64,000 nt of DNA from Thiomicrorhabdus sp965603495. Lineage in GTDB: Bacteria; Pseudomonadota; Gammaproteobacteria; Thiomicrospirales; Thiomicrospiraceae. Positions 7,839-15,011 of this stretch are shown here, piece by piece (position 1 is the first letter of the stretch; each line of letters begins with the position of its first letter). The position numbers and the translations under genes are program-made. The stretch spans positions 124,001-188,000 of the forward strand of contig CBFDDF010000002.1 in assembly GCA_965603495.1 (NCBI GenBank). Direction: 5' to 3'. The notes under the pieces were generated by a model. That model did not search any database and was not told the DNA's origin. It saw nothing but the letters and a program-made list of their open reading frames with translations.

Positions 7839-8972
7839 CTATTTACCAAGCAAGTTAACCAGTGTTTGGTAGTAAATTTCAGTTAATTTATTCAAATCAC
7901 TAACGCTGACTTGTTCATCAATTTTATGAATTGTGGCATTGAGAGGACCCAATTCAATTACCTGCGCACCTGTCGGAGCAATAAAGCGTCCATCAGAAGT
8001 GCCACCACCGGTAGAGAGTTTTGGCTCATAGCCCAGTATGGCGTGCGAAGCTTGTTTTACAGCTTTAATAAGAGCGCCATTCGATGGCGTGATAAACGGC
8101 AGGCCAGAAAGATTCCACTCTAGATCATAGTCCAAATTATGGTGGTCTAAAATTGCATGTACGCTTTCTTGTAAAGACTCTGGTGTATGCTCTGTTGAGA
8201 AACGGAAGTTAAACAATACTTCTGTTTTACCGGGAATAATATTGGTTGCCCCCGTGCCACTATTGATATTGGACACCTGGAAAGAGGTCGGCGGAAAGTA
8301 TTCATTGCCATGATCCCAATGAACCTGTACCAGCTGCTCTAATGCTGGTGCAAAGTTATGGATTGGATTATCAGCCAGTTCAGGGTAGGCAATATGCCCT
8401 TGAATGCCTTTAATCGTTAAGCGGCCACTGAGAGAGCCACGACGACCATTTTTAATAGAGTCGGCTAATTTATGGCTACTCGAAGGCTCACCGACCAAGC
8501 AGTATTCAAACTTCTCATTTCTATTTTCCAAGGTTTTAATAACTTTAATCGTGCCATCTAAAGCAGGACCTTCTTCATCACTGGTAATCAAAAAGGCGAT
8601 AGAGCCTTTATGCTCAGGATGTGTTTCTACAAAACGTTTACTAGCTGCCATAAAGCAAGCAATACTACTTTTCATATCCGCTGTACCACGACCAAACATG
8701 ATATCGCCTTCAATGTGTGCCGAAAAGGGCGGATAAGTCCATTCTGATTCAGGTCCTGTTGGCACAACATCGGTATGGCCTGCGAACACTAAACAAGGAC
8801 TTGCCGTGCCTTTTCGTGCCCATAGATTATCAACGTCACCAAAACGCATGTTTTCTATCTCAAAGCCAAGCGGGTTCAAATAGTCCGCAATTATTTTCTG
8901 ACAGCCCTTGTCATCAGGGGTGACTGAATCAATTTGGATGAGTTGTTGAGCAAGTTGAATAGTTTCGGTCAT
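7839..8972 (-). CDS. dapE: succinyl-diaminopimelate desuccinylase
   Basis: M20-family dizinc hydrolase, 377 aa, that releases succinate from N-succinyl-L,L-DAP in lysine and peptidoglycan precursor synthesis. Zinc ligands and catalytic residues are all visible: AGHTDVVPTG (His66, Asp68), GRGTADMKSS (bridging Asp99), TSDEEGPALDG (catalytic Glu133 and ligand Glu134), GEPSS (Glu162) and a C-terminal TIHKIDEQVS with the last His. The dimerisation domain lies between about residues 180 and 295. The ArsC-like gene lies 99 bp upstream, the same pairing as yffB-dapE in enterobacteria. Confidence 0.96.
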   Translation of the reverse strand: MTETIQLAQQLIQIDSVTPDDKGCQKIIADYLNPLGFEIENMRFGDVDNLWARKGTASPCLVFAGHTDVVPTGPESEWTYPPFSAHIEGDIMFGRGTADMKSSIACFMAASKRFVETHPEHKGSIAFLITSDEEGPALDGTIKVIKTLENRNEKFEYCLVGEPSSSHKLADSIKNGRRGSLSGRLTIKGIQGHIAYPELADNPIHNFAPALEQLVQVHWDHGNEYFPPTSFQVSNINSGTGATNIIPGKTEVLFNFRFSTEHTPESLQESVHAILDHHNLDYDLEWNLSGLPFITPSNGALIKAVKQASHAILGYEPKLSTGGGTSDGRFIAPTGAQVIELGPLNATIHKIDEQVSVSDLNKLTEIYYQTLVNLLGK

Positions 8973-9049
8973 GGCAGTGTCGTACTCTGTTAAGTCTGTG
9001 AAAGAGTTATTCTAGGCGTTTATGCTAGGTTTGAGAAGGCCTTGTAAGG

Positions 9050-9082
9050 CTTTAGTCTAAATTATGATAAATTAGACTAAAG
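9050..9082. repeat. inverted repeat between the ArsC-like gene and dapE
   Basis: CTTTAGTCTAA (9050-9060) pairs with TTAGACTAAAG (9072-9082), an 11-bp stem that includes the stop codon of the ArsC-like gene on the minus strand. No T-run follows, so it is more likely a processing or stability hairpin than a terminator. Confidence 0.55.
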
Positions 9083-9410
9083 TTTCATACTCAGCAGCTT
9101 TAAAACCAACCATTAGCTGAGTATTGGTCTCTAAAATAGGCCGTTTAATCAATGTCGGTAGTTCTGTAAGAATAGATAAATTTGCGCCAGACATTAATTG
9201 GGCTTTTTGTTCATCGGTTATTTGCTTCCAACCTGTACTGCGCTTGTTGACCAATACTTCAATCGGTTGACTTGCTAACCAATGTTGAATGGTTTCAAGT
9301 GCCAATCCGTCTTTTCTAAAGTCGTGGAATGTGTATTGAATATTGTTGGTTTCTAAAAACTTACGTGCTTTGCGAACTGTGTCGCAATTTGGAATGCCGT
9401 ATAAAATCAT
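9072..9410 (-). CDS. ArsC/Spx-family reductase-like protein (YffB-like)
   Basis: 112-aa thioredoxin-fold protein of the ArsC/Spx superfamily. The N-terminus MILYGIPNCDTVRKARKFLE contains the single active-type Cys (NCDT, rather than the CxxC of Spx). The mid-region NKRSTGWKQ and the late KRPILE motif match the YffB subfamily. YffB itself has no established arsenate reductase activity; glutathione-linked reduction is assumed from the fold. It is encoded upstream of dapE on the same strand, a conserved neighbourhood in gammaproteobacteria. Confidence 0.9.
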   Translation of the reverse strand: MILYGIPNCDTVRKARKFLETNNIQYTFHDFRKDGLALETIQHWLASQPIEVLVNKRSTGWKQITDEQKAQLMSGANLSILTELPTLIKRPILETNTQLMVGFKAAEYETLV

Positions 9411-9518
9411 AAGATAAAACTCTGTTATTTAGGAATGTTTAATTATAAAGATAAACATCAACGTTTTGTTTAAAAGGCATTCTGATTATGGCTCTAATTT
9501 CATTAATATTCCAAACCT

Positions 9519-9530
9519 ACCAGGCCTGGT
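9519..9530. repeat. ACCAGGCCTGGT palindrome (intergenic)
   Basis: 12-bp palindrome, followed by CA, in the divergent gap between the ArsC-like gene and the antiporter gene. Confidence 0.8.
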
Positions 9531-9641
9531 CAGTTGTTAGCTTTATAAGACGTTGAGACTTGTTGCTTTCGAGGAGTATTTAATTATACTTTGAACTCAA
9601 TTATCCGGATTATTACTTTGTTTTTTTGCTAGGAGCGTGCC

Positions 9642-11291
9642 ATGTTTGAGAGTGCATTTTTCGAGTTTAGTATGCTACTGGGAATAGCCGCGGTATTAGG
9701 CTTTATTGCTGTTAAGTTACGCCAGCCCTTGATTGTCGCCTTTATTGCCGTGGGCGTTTTAGCAGGTCCAGCTGGCTTTAGCCTTATTGCTAATTACGAA
9801 CAGATTGAGCTATTATCTCATTTAGGCATTGCAGTCCTGCTGTTTGTGGTGGGTCTTAAACTGGATTTTCATATTATCCGTACATTGGGCCCTGTGGCAC
9901 TTTTTACGGGATTTGGTCAGGTTATTTTCACTTCCTTAATCGGATTTTTAATTGGTTTGGCACTAGGGCTCTCGGTTGTTGGGGCAATTTATGTGTCAGT
10001 GGCGCTGACTTTTTCCAGTACGATTATTATCGTTAAACTTCTCTCCGATAAAGCCGAGCTTGATTCATTGCATGGTCGTATTGCCGTTGGTTTCTTGATT
10101 GTGCAAGACATTGTTGTTGTTTTGGTCATGATTGGTCTGACCGCATTGGGGCAAGCAGAGGAGGCAAGTAACTTAGGGTTTGATGCTTTGATGGTGATGA
10201 TCAAAGGGATCTTAATGCTGCTAGTTGTCGCGTTGTTAATGCGTTACGTTATTCCAGGTTTATTGCGGAACTTAGCTTACTCGTCTGAATTATTGATTTT
10301 ATTTGCCATTGCTTGGGCTGTAATGGGTGCATCGGTGGGTTATGTTTTAGGCTTTAGTCAAGAGGTAGGTGCGTTTTTAGCGGGTATTTCTTTGGCCTCT
10401 ACGCATTATCGTGAGCTGATAGCTGCCAGACTGGTGAGTCTGCGTGACTTTCTATTGCTGTTCTTTTTCATCAGTTTAGGCGCTAGTCTAAATATGAGTA
10501 TTTTGGGTTCACAAGTCGAACCAGCTTTGATTCTTTCGCTGTTTGTACTTTTAGGTAATCCATTTATTGTGATGGTTATTATGGGTTATATGGGCTATCG
10601 TAAGCGCACTGGCTTTTTAGCTGGTCTGACCGTAGCGCAGATTAGTGAGTTTTCACTTGTTCTGGCGGCCTTGGGCTTTAGTCTAGGGCATATTAATCAG
10701 GAAACAGTGGGTTTAATCACTTTGGTCGGTCTAATTACCATTTCAGCTTCCTCCTATATGATTCTCTACTCTCAACCTTTGTACGAAAAACTCGCACCCT
10801 TTTTGACTGTATTTGAACGTCACAAACCTTACCGAGAATTAGCGATGGATCAGCAGCCTTTGGCTAAATCTACCGATGTCATCGTATTTGGTCTTGGACG
10901 TTTCGGTATGCTGATGGCGCAGACCTTACAAGAGCGTGGGCTGAATGTGCTGGCAGTGGATTTCAACCCTCAATTAGTAGAAAATAGTGTTATGCATGGT
11001 GTTCCTACTCGTTATGGTGATGCCGGAGACCCAGAGTTTATTGCTAGTTTGCCCCTTATGGAAGCCAGATGGGTTATCGGTACTTTAAGAGATCATCATA
11101 TTAGCCTGGTATTATTAAAATCCCTTAAAGAGGCGCACTATCCTGGTAAAGTTGCTTTAGCTGGACATAATCAATCTGACAGTGATTATTTTCAAAACCT
11201 TGGTGCCGATCTGGTTCTAATTCCTTTTCACGATGCTGCTTTGCAAGCTGTTGAGCGCATTTTAAATACCCCTTCAATAAAGGCGAATTGA
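9642..11291 (+). CDS. CPA2 (Kef-type) cation:proton antiporter with TrkA-N domain
   Basis: 549-aa protein. About twelve hydrophobic helices (residues 5-390) form the monovalent cation/proton antiporter-2 fold; the segment ALTFSSTIIIVKLLSDK is the typical KefB/YbaL pore region. After about residue 410 there is a Rossmann RCK/TrkA-N domain with GLGRFGMLMAQTL, which binds NAD(H) or nucleotides and gates transport in Kef proteins. The closest architecture is YbaL/RosB. It may move K+ or Na+ in exchange for H+ to control pH. Its stop lies 2 bp before the ATG of the Usp gene, so the two form an operon. Confidence 0.92.
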   Translation: MFESAFFEFSMLLGIAAVLGFIAVKLRQPLIVAFIAVGVLAGPAGFSLIANYEQIELLSHLGIAVLLFVVGLKLDFHIIRTLGPVALFTGFGQVIFTSLIGFLIGLALGLSVVGAIYVSVALTFSSTIIIVKLLSDKAELDSLHGRIAVGFLIVQDIVVVLVMIGLTALGQAEEASNLGFDALMVMIKGILMLLVVALLMRYVIPGLLRNLAYSSELLILFAIAWAVMGASVGYVLGFSQEVGAFLAGISLASTHYRELIAARLVSLRDFLLLFFFISLGASLNMSILGSQVEPALILSLFVLLGNPFIVMVIMGYMGYRKRTGFLAGLTVAQISEFSLVLAALGFSLGHINQETVGLITLVGLITISASSYMILYSQPLYEKLAPFLTVFERHKPYRELAMDQQPLAKSTDVIVFGLGRFGMLMAQTLQERGLNVLAVDFNPQLVENSVMHGVPTRYGDAGDPEFIASLPLMEARWVIGTLRDHHISLVLLKSLKEAHYPGKVALAGHNQSDSDYFQNLGADLVLIPFHDAALQAVERILNTPSIKAN

Positions 11292-11293
11292 AT

Positions 11294-12265
11294 ATGCAAT
11301 CTATTCAAACTATTCTGTTTGTTTCGCAGGAAAACTCTATTGAGGAACAAGAGTTGTTTTCCTGGGCTTTGCAACTGGCTAAGCAGCATCAGGCGCACTT
11401 AAAGGTGCTACGTGTTTTGCCAGAAATATCACCAGGCCTGGCCGCTTGGTTAAACAATGCCGAGCCCAATGCTCTCATGGAGCGGCAGAAAAAAATCCAA
11501 CTGGTGCAATTACAACCTTTGCAACAACAAGCTCAAGAGGCTGCCGTCAATTTTACTGTGGAAGTGGTATTTGGTAAGTTTTTCTACAAAATTATTCAGC
11601 AGGTGCTAAAAATCGATGCTGACCTGGTTATTAAGTTAGTAGACAATTCGAGTGAAAGGAGTGGTCTCTCCCTGTTTGGGAGTCATGATATGCACCTTTT
11701 GCGCAAATGTCCTTGCGCCTTGTTGCTACACAAGCCCCAAAGCAAGTTGCCGTTTGCCAAAATCATCGCCAGTATTGATGTCGATATTGAAAACGAACAA
11801 CCCTTGGAAGAAGACCGCCTCAATACGCGTATTATGGATTGGGCGGTTAAGCTGCTTCAACCGCAGGGCGCGTCGCTAGAGGTGGTGCACGCCTGGCAAT
11901 CCGAAGCGGAAAATCTAATCTATCATTGGAACACCGAATGGTCTGAAAAAGATCTATTTTTATTTAACGAACGGGAGCAGCAGTTTCACAAAAATGCGCT
12001 TGAAAGAGAGGTACAAGCCTATAGGCTGCCTGGCTTGGAACTGCAAACCTACCTGCCTAAAGGCGAACCTGAAATAGCCATTGCACAACTGTTGAAAAAT
12101 CATGGCAACGATCTACTGGTAATGGGCACGATTGCCAGAACAGGGGTTTCAGGCATGATCATTGGCAATACGGCGGAGAACATAATTGAGCAGATAGATT
12201 GTTCGGTGTTGGCTGTAAAGCCCAAAGGCTTTGAATCTCCGATTAAACTGGATACATCGTTTTAA
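11294..12265 (+). CDS. tandem universal stress protein (UspE-like)
   Basis: 323-aa cytoplasmic protein with two Usp domains, about residues 3-140 and 150-310. The C-terminal repeat ends with DLLVMGTIARTGVSGMIIGNTAENIIEQIDCSVLAVKP, the family's G-x2-G-x9-G-[ST] nucleotide-binding signature. The N-terminal repeat is more degenerate (SGLSLFGSHDMHLLRKCPCALLL). An in-frame TTG at 11288 overlaps the antiporter stop; ATG 11294 is better spaced from AAAGG at 11279-11283. Co-transcription with a Kef-type antiporter suggests a role in ion or pH stress. A CCAGGCCTGG copy lies inside at 11432-11441. Confidence 0.88.
   Translation: MQSIQTILFVSQENSIEEQELFSWALQLAKQHQAHLKVLRVLPEISPGLAAWLNNAEPNALMERQKKIQLVQLQPLQQQAQEAAVNFTVEVVFGKFFYKIIQQVLKIDADLVIKLVDNSSERSGLSLFGSHDMHLLRKCPCALLLHKPQSKLPFAKIIASIDVDIENEQPLEEDRLNTRIMDWAVKLLQPQGASLEVVHAWQSEAENLIYHWNTEWSEKDLFLFNEREQQFHKNALEREVQAYRLPGLELQTYLPKGEPEIAIAQLLKNHGNDLLVMGTIARTGVSGMIIGNTAENIIEQIDCSVLAVKPKGFESPIKLDTSF
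11432..11441. repeat. CCAGGCCTGG palindrome (in CDS)
   Basis: 10-bp palindrome in the Usp gene, encoding part of SPGLAAW. Confidence 0.78.
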
Positions 12266-12335
12266 GTTCAACTCTATCGTTAATGACTATAACTAGAACA
12301 ACAAACTTTATAAGCGACCTGTACACAAACAACAG

Positions 12336-12354
12336 GGGCTTCAGAGCCCTTTTT
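12336..12354 (+). terminator. possible terminator of the antiporter/Usp operon
   Basis: Short stem GGGCT (12336-12340), loop TCAG, AGCCC (12345-12349) followed by five T. It is short, so confidence is moderate. Confidence 0.6.
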
Positions 12355-12485
12355 CTGTGAACAAGCTGAATGCAAGGGTCTTGAGGAATAGGGTAAATCG
12401 ATGCCAAGAAAACTAAGGCTTGTAATCAAACAGTATCTGGTAGCCTTGATCTAAATTAGGTTAAAACGATTAATACTGAACGCTT

Positions 12486-13169
12486 TTATAGACACTGGAT
12501 AGTTGGATGTGTTTTGTCTTCTAATAGGCTGGCTAAGATTCGCTTCGCTATGCACTCGGCAGAAGGCAGGTCTAATGGGTTTTCACCAGGGAATAACCGA
12601 CCTCTGGATTCTGTGGCAAAGGTTTCTAGTTTTGCATTGTAGACCTCTAAATCCGTGTTTTTATGTTCTGCCGCGACCGTTATCATCAGTTGCTCTAAAC
12701 CTGCCTTAGCCACACCATAAGCACCGTAATAAGCGGGATGCAGGTCGATGTTTTGATCTAATACGGCTAGAAGTTTACCATTGTCAGTCTTTTTCAACAG
12801 TCCGAGTGTGTTTTGAATCAAGTGGAAGTTGGCATTGAGGTTGGTGTGTAACACCTCATACCACTGCATGTAATCAAATTGCTCTAGCGGCGTGAAGGCG
12901 GGCAAAATAGCGGCATTGAGAATGACGCCATTCAATTGACCATATTCTGCCGTGATGGTGTCCTGGAGTGCTTGGTAATGATCGATATTTGCACCCAATA
13001 AATCCATAGGATAAAGCGCTACTAATTCTGAGTTGAGCTCGTCATACAGTGCATTAAGGGCTTTGAGTTCTTTATCAAGCAGAATGACTTGATGGCCTTT
13101 TTCGACTAACTGTCTAGTTAAGGCTTTACCTAAGCCTTGCGCGGCACCTGTAATTAAATAAGTTTGCAT
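12486..13169 (-). CDS. short-chain dehydrogenase/reductase (YciK-like)
   Basis: 227-aa classical SDR with the cofactor motif TGAAQGLGKAL at the N-terminus, LNAAI for the central strand, and the catalytic YGVAKAG. The catalytic serine position before the Tyr appears replaced in LLAVLDQNIDLHPAYYGAYG, so activity may be altered. Its place directly behind a phosphatase and ubiG reproduces the ubiG-gph-yciK order of many gammaproteobacteria. The YciK substrate is not established; the linkage hints at quinone or cell-wall recycling metabolism. 54 bp separate it from the phosphatase gene. Confidence 0.85.
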   Translation of the reverse strand: MQTYLITGAAQGLGKALTRQLVEKGHQVILLDKELKALNALYDELNSELVALYPMDLLGANIDHYQALQDTITAEYGQLNGVILNAAILPAFTPLEQFDYMQWYEVLHTNLNANFHLIQNTLGLLKKTDNGKLLAVLDQNIDLHPAYYGAYGVAKAGLEQLMITVAAEHKNTDLEVYNAKLETFATESRGRLFPGENPLDLPSAECIAKRILASLLEDKTHPTIQCL

Positions 13170-13223
13170 AAAGATCTCTTTGTTTGGTTTTTGAGCTGGA
13201 ATTAGATGGTGTCGATATAGGGC

Positions 13224-13910
13224 TTATAGTGTTTTCAGCGTTTTGAAGAACTGGCTGATTTCAAAAGGGGTTTCAAAATGGAAATCAGCTGGCCAAGGTT
13301 TTTCAGAGATGCTTTCAGGCAAATCCGGTAAATAACCAAACAGAGCCGACGCTGTTTTCATTCCTGCATTATTACCAGCTTCAATATCTCTTGCATGATC
13401 CCCAATATATAGGCATTTTTCTGGCGAAACATGACACTCTTTGGCGGCCAGCAGTAAAGGCGCTGGATCAGGTTTGCGCACCGCAAGGGTGTCGCCACTG
13501 ATAACGCTTGATGGCTTACTGGGGAATTTTAATTTAAGCAATAACTTTTCAGTCAACCAGCCTGGTTTATTGGTGACAATACCCCATGGAATATTTTGTT
13601 GTGCCAAGGTCAGCAAACCAGAGTTGAGTCCTGGAAAAATCTGAGTTTGGTTGTCGATATTTTCAAAATACACGTTTAAAAAGTGTTGTCTGCGTTCTTC
13701 AAGCGCTTCACCTTCCAGTAGAGGGAAAGCCAGTTGTGTCATGGCCAAGCCACCTTGCGAGACCACCTTTCTAATGGTTTGATAGCGTAAAGGCGGTTGG
13801 TTGAAATCTCGACAAGTTTGATTGAGTGCATAAGCAAAATCATACGAGGTATCTAGCAGGGTGCCGTCTAAATCAAACAGGATGCATTCAATGGGTGTGG
13901 TGGTAGACAT
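13224..13910 (-). CDS. HAD-family phosphatase (Gph/MupP-like)
   Basis: 228-aa haloacid-dehalogenase hydrolase with motif I DLDGTLLDTS (nucleophilic Asp and acid/base Asp), an alpha-helical cap, motif II Thr in WGIVTNKPGW, the Lys of motif III, and motif IV GDHARDIEAG. Sequence alone fits phosphoglycolate phosphatase (gph). The position between ubiG and a yciK-like gene is also that of mupP in Pseudomonas, whose product dephosphorylates MurNAc-6-phosphate in cell-wall recycling. NagZ of the same recycling route lies 10 kb away. Which substrate is used cannot be decided from the sequence. Confidence 0.88.
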   Translation of the reverse strand: MSTTTPIECILFDLDGTLLDTSYDFAYALNQTCRDFNQPPLRYQTIRKVVSQGGLAMTQLAFPLLEGEALEERRQHFLNVYFENIDNQTQIFPGLNSGLLTLAQQNIPWGIVTNKPGWLTEKLLLKLKFPSKPSSVISGDTLAVRKPDPAPLLLAAKECHVSPEKCLYIGDHARDIEAGNNAGMKTASALFGYLPDLPESISEKPWPADFHFETPFEISQFFKTLKTL

Positions 13911-14004
13911 TGTAGTAAGGTGTTCCTAGAGGTAGATAAGTCTAAAAAGTGTAGAGCGAAGTGGTACATATCACTCGTTTAAATATTGTGTTGTGAGCGT
14001 TATC

Positions 14005-14757
14005 CTAAACGGATTTTTGATAAGCTAAAAGATAATTCACATCGAGGTTATCACTTAAACCGTATTGATCGATTAAAGGGTTGAAGTCAATGCCGGCGCT
14101 GTCTCTTAAATACAAGCCAGCATGTCTCGCCATAGCATCCATTTCAGCAGGTGTTATAAACTTTTCATGAGTATGCGTGCCTTTTGGCACTAGATTCAAA
14201 ACTTGTTCAGCTGCAAAAATGGCCAATAGATAGGACTTATAGTTACGGTTAAGTGTCGAAAAGAATACCCAGCCACCTGGTTTAACGCAATCTGCAGCCG
14301 CTTGAATAATCGCTTGTGGATCAGGTACGTGCTCTAGCATCTCCATGCAAGTGACTATATCGTGCTTTTCAGGGTGTAACTCAGCGTACTGCTCTGCAGC
14401 AATCAACTGGTAATCTACCTTTACACCCGAATCTAAACCATGTAGTTTCGCGACGGCCAATACTTCTTGGGCTAAATCAATGCCAGTCACCTTTGCACCC
14501 GCAATAGCCAAAGACTCAGAGAGTATGCCGCCGCCGCAACCAATATCGACAACCGATTGATTTTCAATCGGTTGAAAGCGTCGAATAAACTCAACTCTAA
14601 AAGGATTGATTTTGTGTAAAGCGCCAAATTCACCTTCGGTATCCCACCAAGTATTAGAAAGACGGTTAAAGTTATCTAACTCTGCCTGGTCTGCATTGGA
14701 TGATTTTGCCGTGTTTTTTGGGTTTATTGGGTTTTCTGGAGAAGTTGATACACTCAT
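14005..14757 (-). CDS. ubiG: ubiquinone biosynthesis O-methyltransferase
   Basis: 250-aa SAM-dependent methyltransferase that carries out both O-methylations of ubiquinone synthesis at the membrane surface. The N-terminal family motif FNRLSNTWWDTEGEFGALHKINPFRVEFI is clear, followed by the SAM-binding VVDIGCGGGILSESLAIAGAKVTGIDLA and the EMLEHVPDP segment. The N-terminus is about 10-20 residues longer and Ser/Asn-rich. It is the first gene of the minus-strand ubiG-gph-yciK group and is divergent from gyrA. Confidence 0.95.
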   Translation of the reverse strand: MSVSTSPENPINPKNTAKSSNADQAELDNFNRLSNTWWDTEGEFGALHKINPFRVEFIRRFQPIENQSVVDIGCGGGILSESLAIAGAKVTGIDLAQEVLAVAKLHGLDSGVKVDYQLIAAEQYAELHPEKHDIVTCMEMLEHVPDPQAIIQAAADCVKPGGWVFFSTLNRNYKSYLLAIFAAEQVLNLVPKGTHTHEKFITPAEMDAMARHAGLYLRDSAGIDFNPLIDQYGLSDNLDVNYLLAYQKSV

Positions 14758-14966
14758 CAGGATTCACTTTTATTCGCTTAGGATTCGCTACCCCCTCTAA
14801 AGGAGGCTAGAAAGTCAAAAAATTATACCTAATTTATGGGCTTTAACGGTTTTTTAATTTACTCAAAGCACTCTAAGCTAAAATAAAGCCCCCTAGCGGC
14901 TTAAAAAATAATTATCGATACCAGGAAAGGGTCGTTATAACTATCGCTTTAAGGTGGTTATGTGAG

Positions 14967-14972
14967 TATAAT
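14967..14972 (+). promoter_or_regulatory. probable gyrA -10 box
   Basis: TATAAT 40 bp before the likely gyrA start at 15012; the -35 region is not close to consensus. Confidence 0.4.
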
Positions 14973-15011
14973 ATGGGCTTTAATGTAGTTAACTAAATGA
15001 TTGGATTATCG

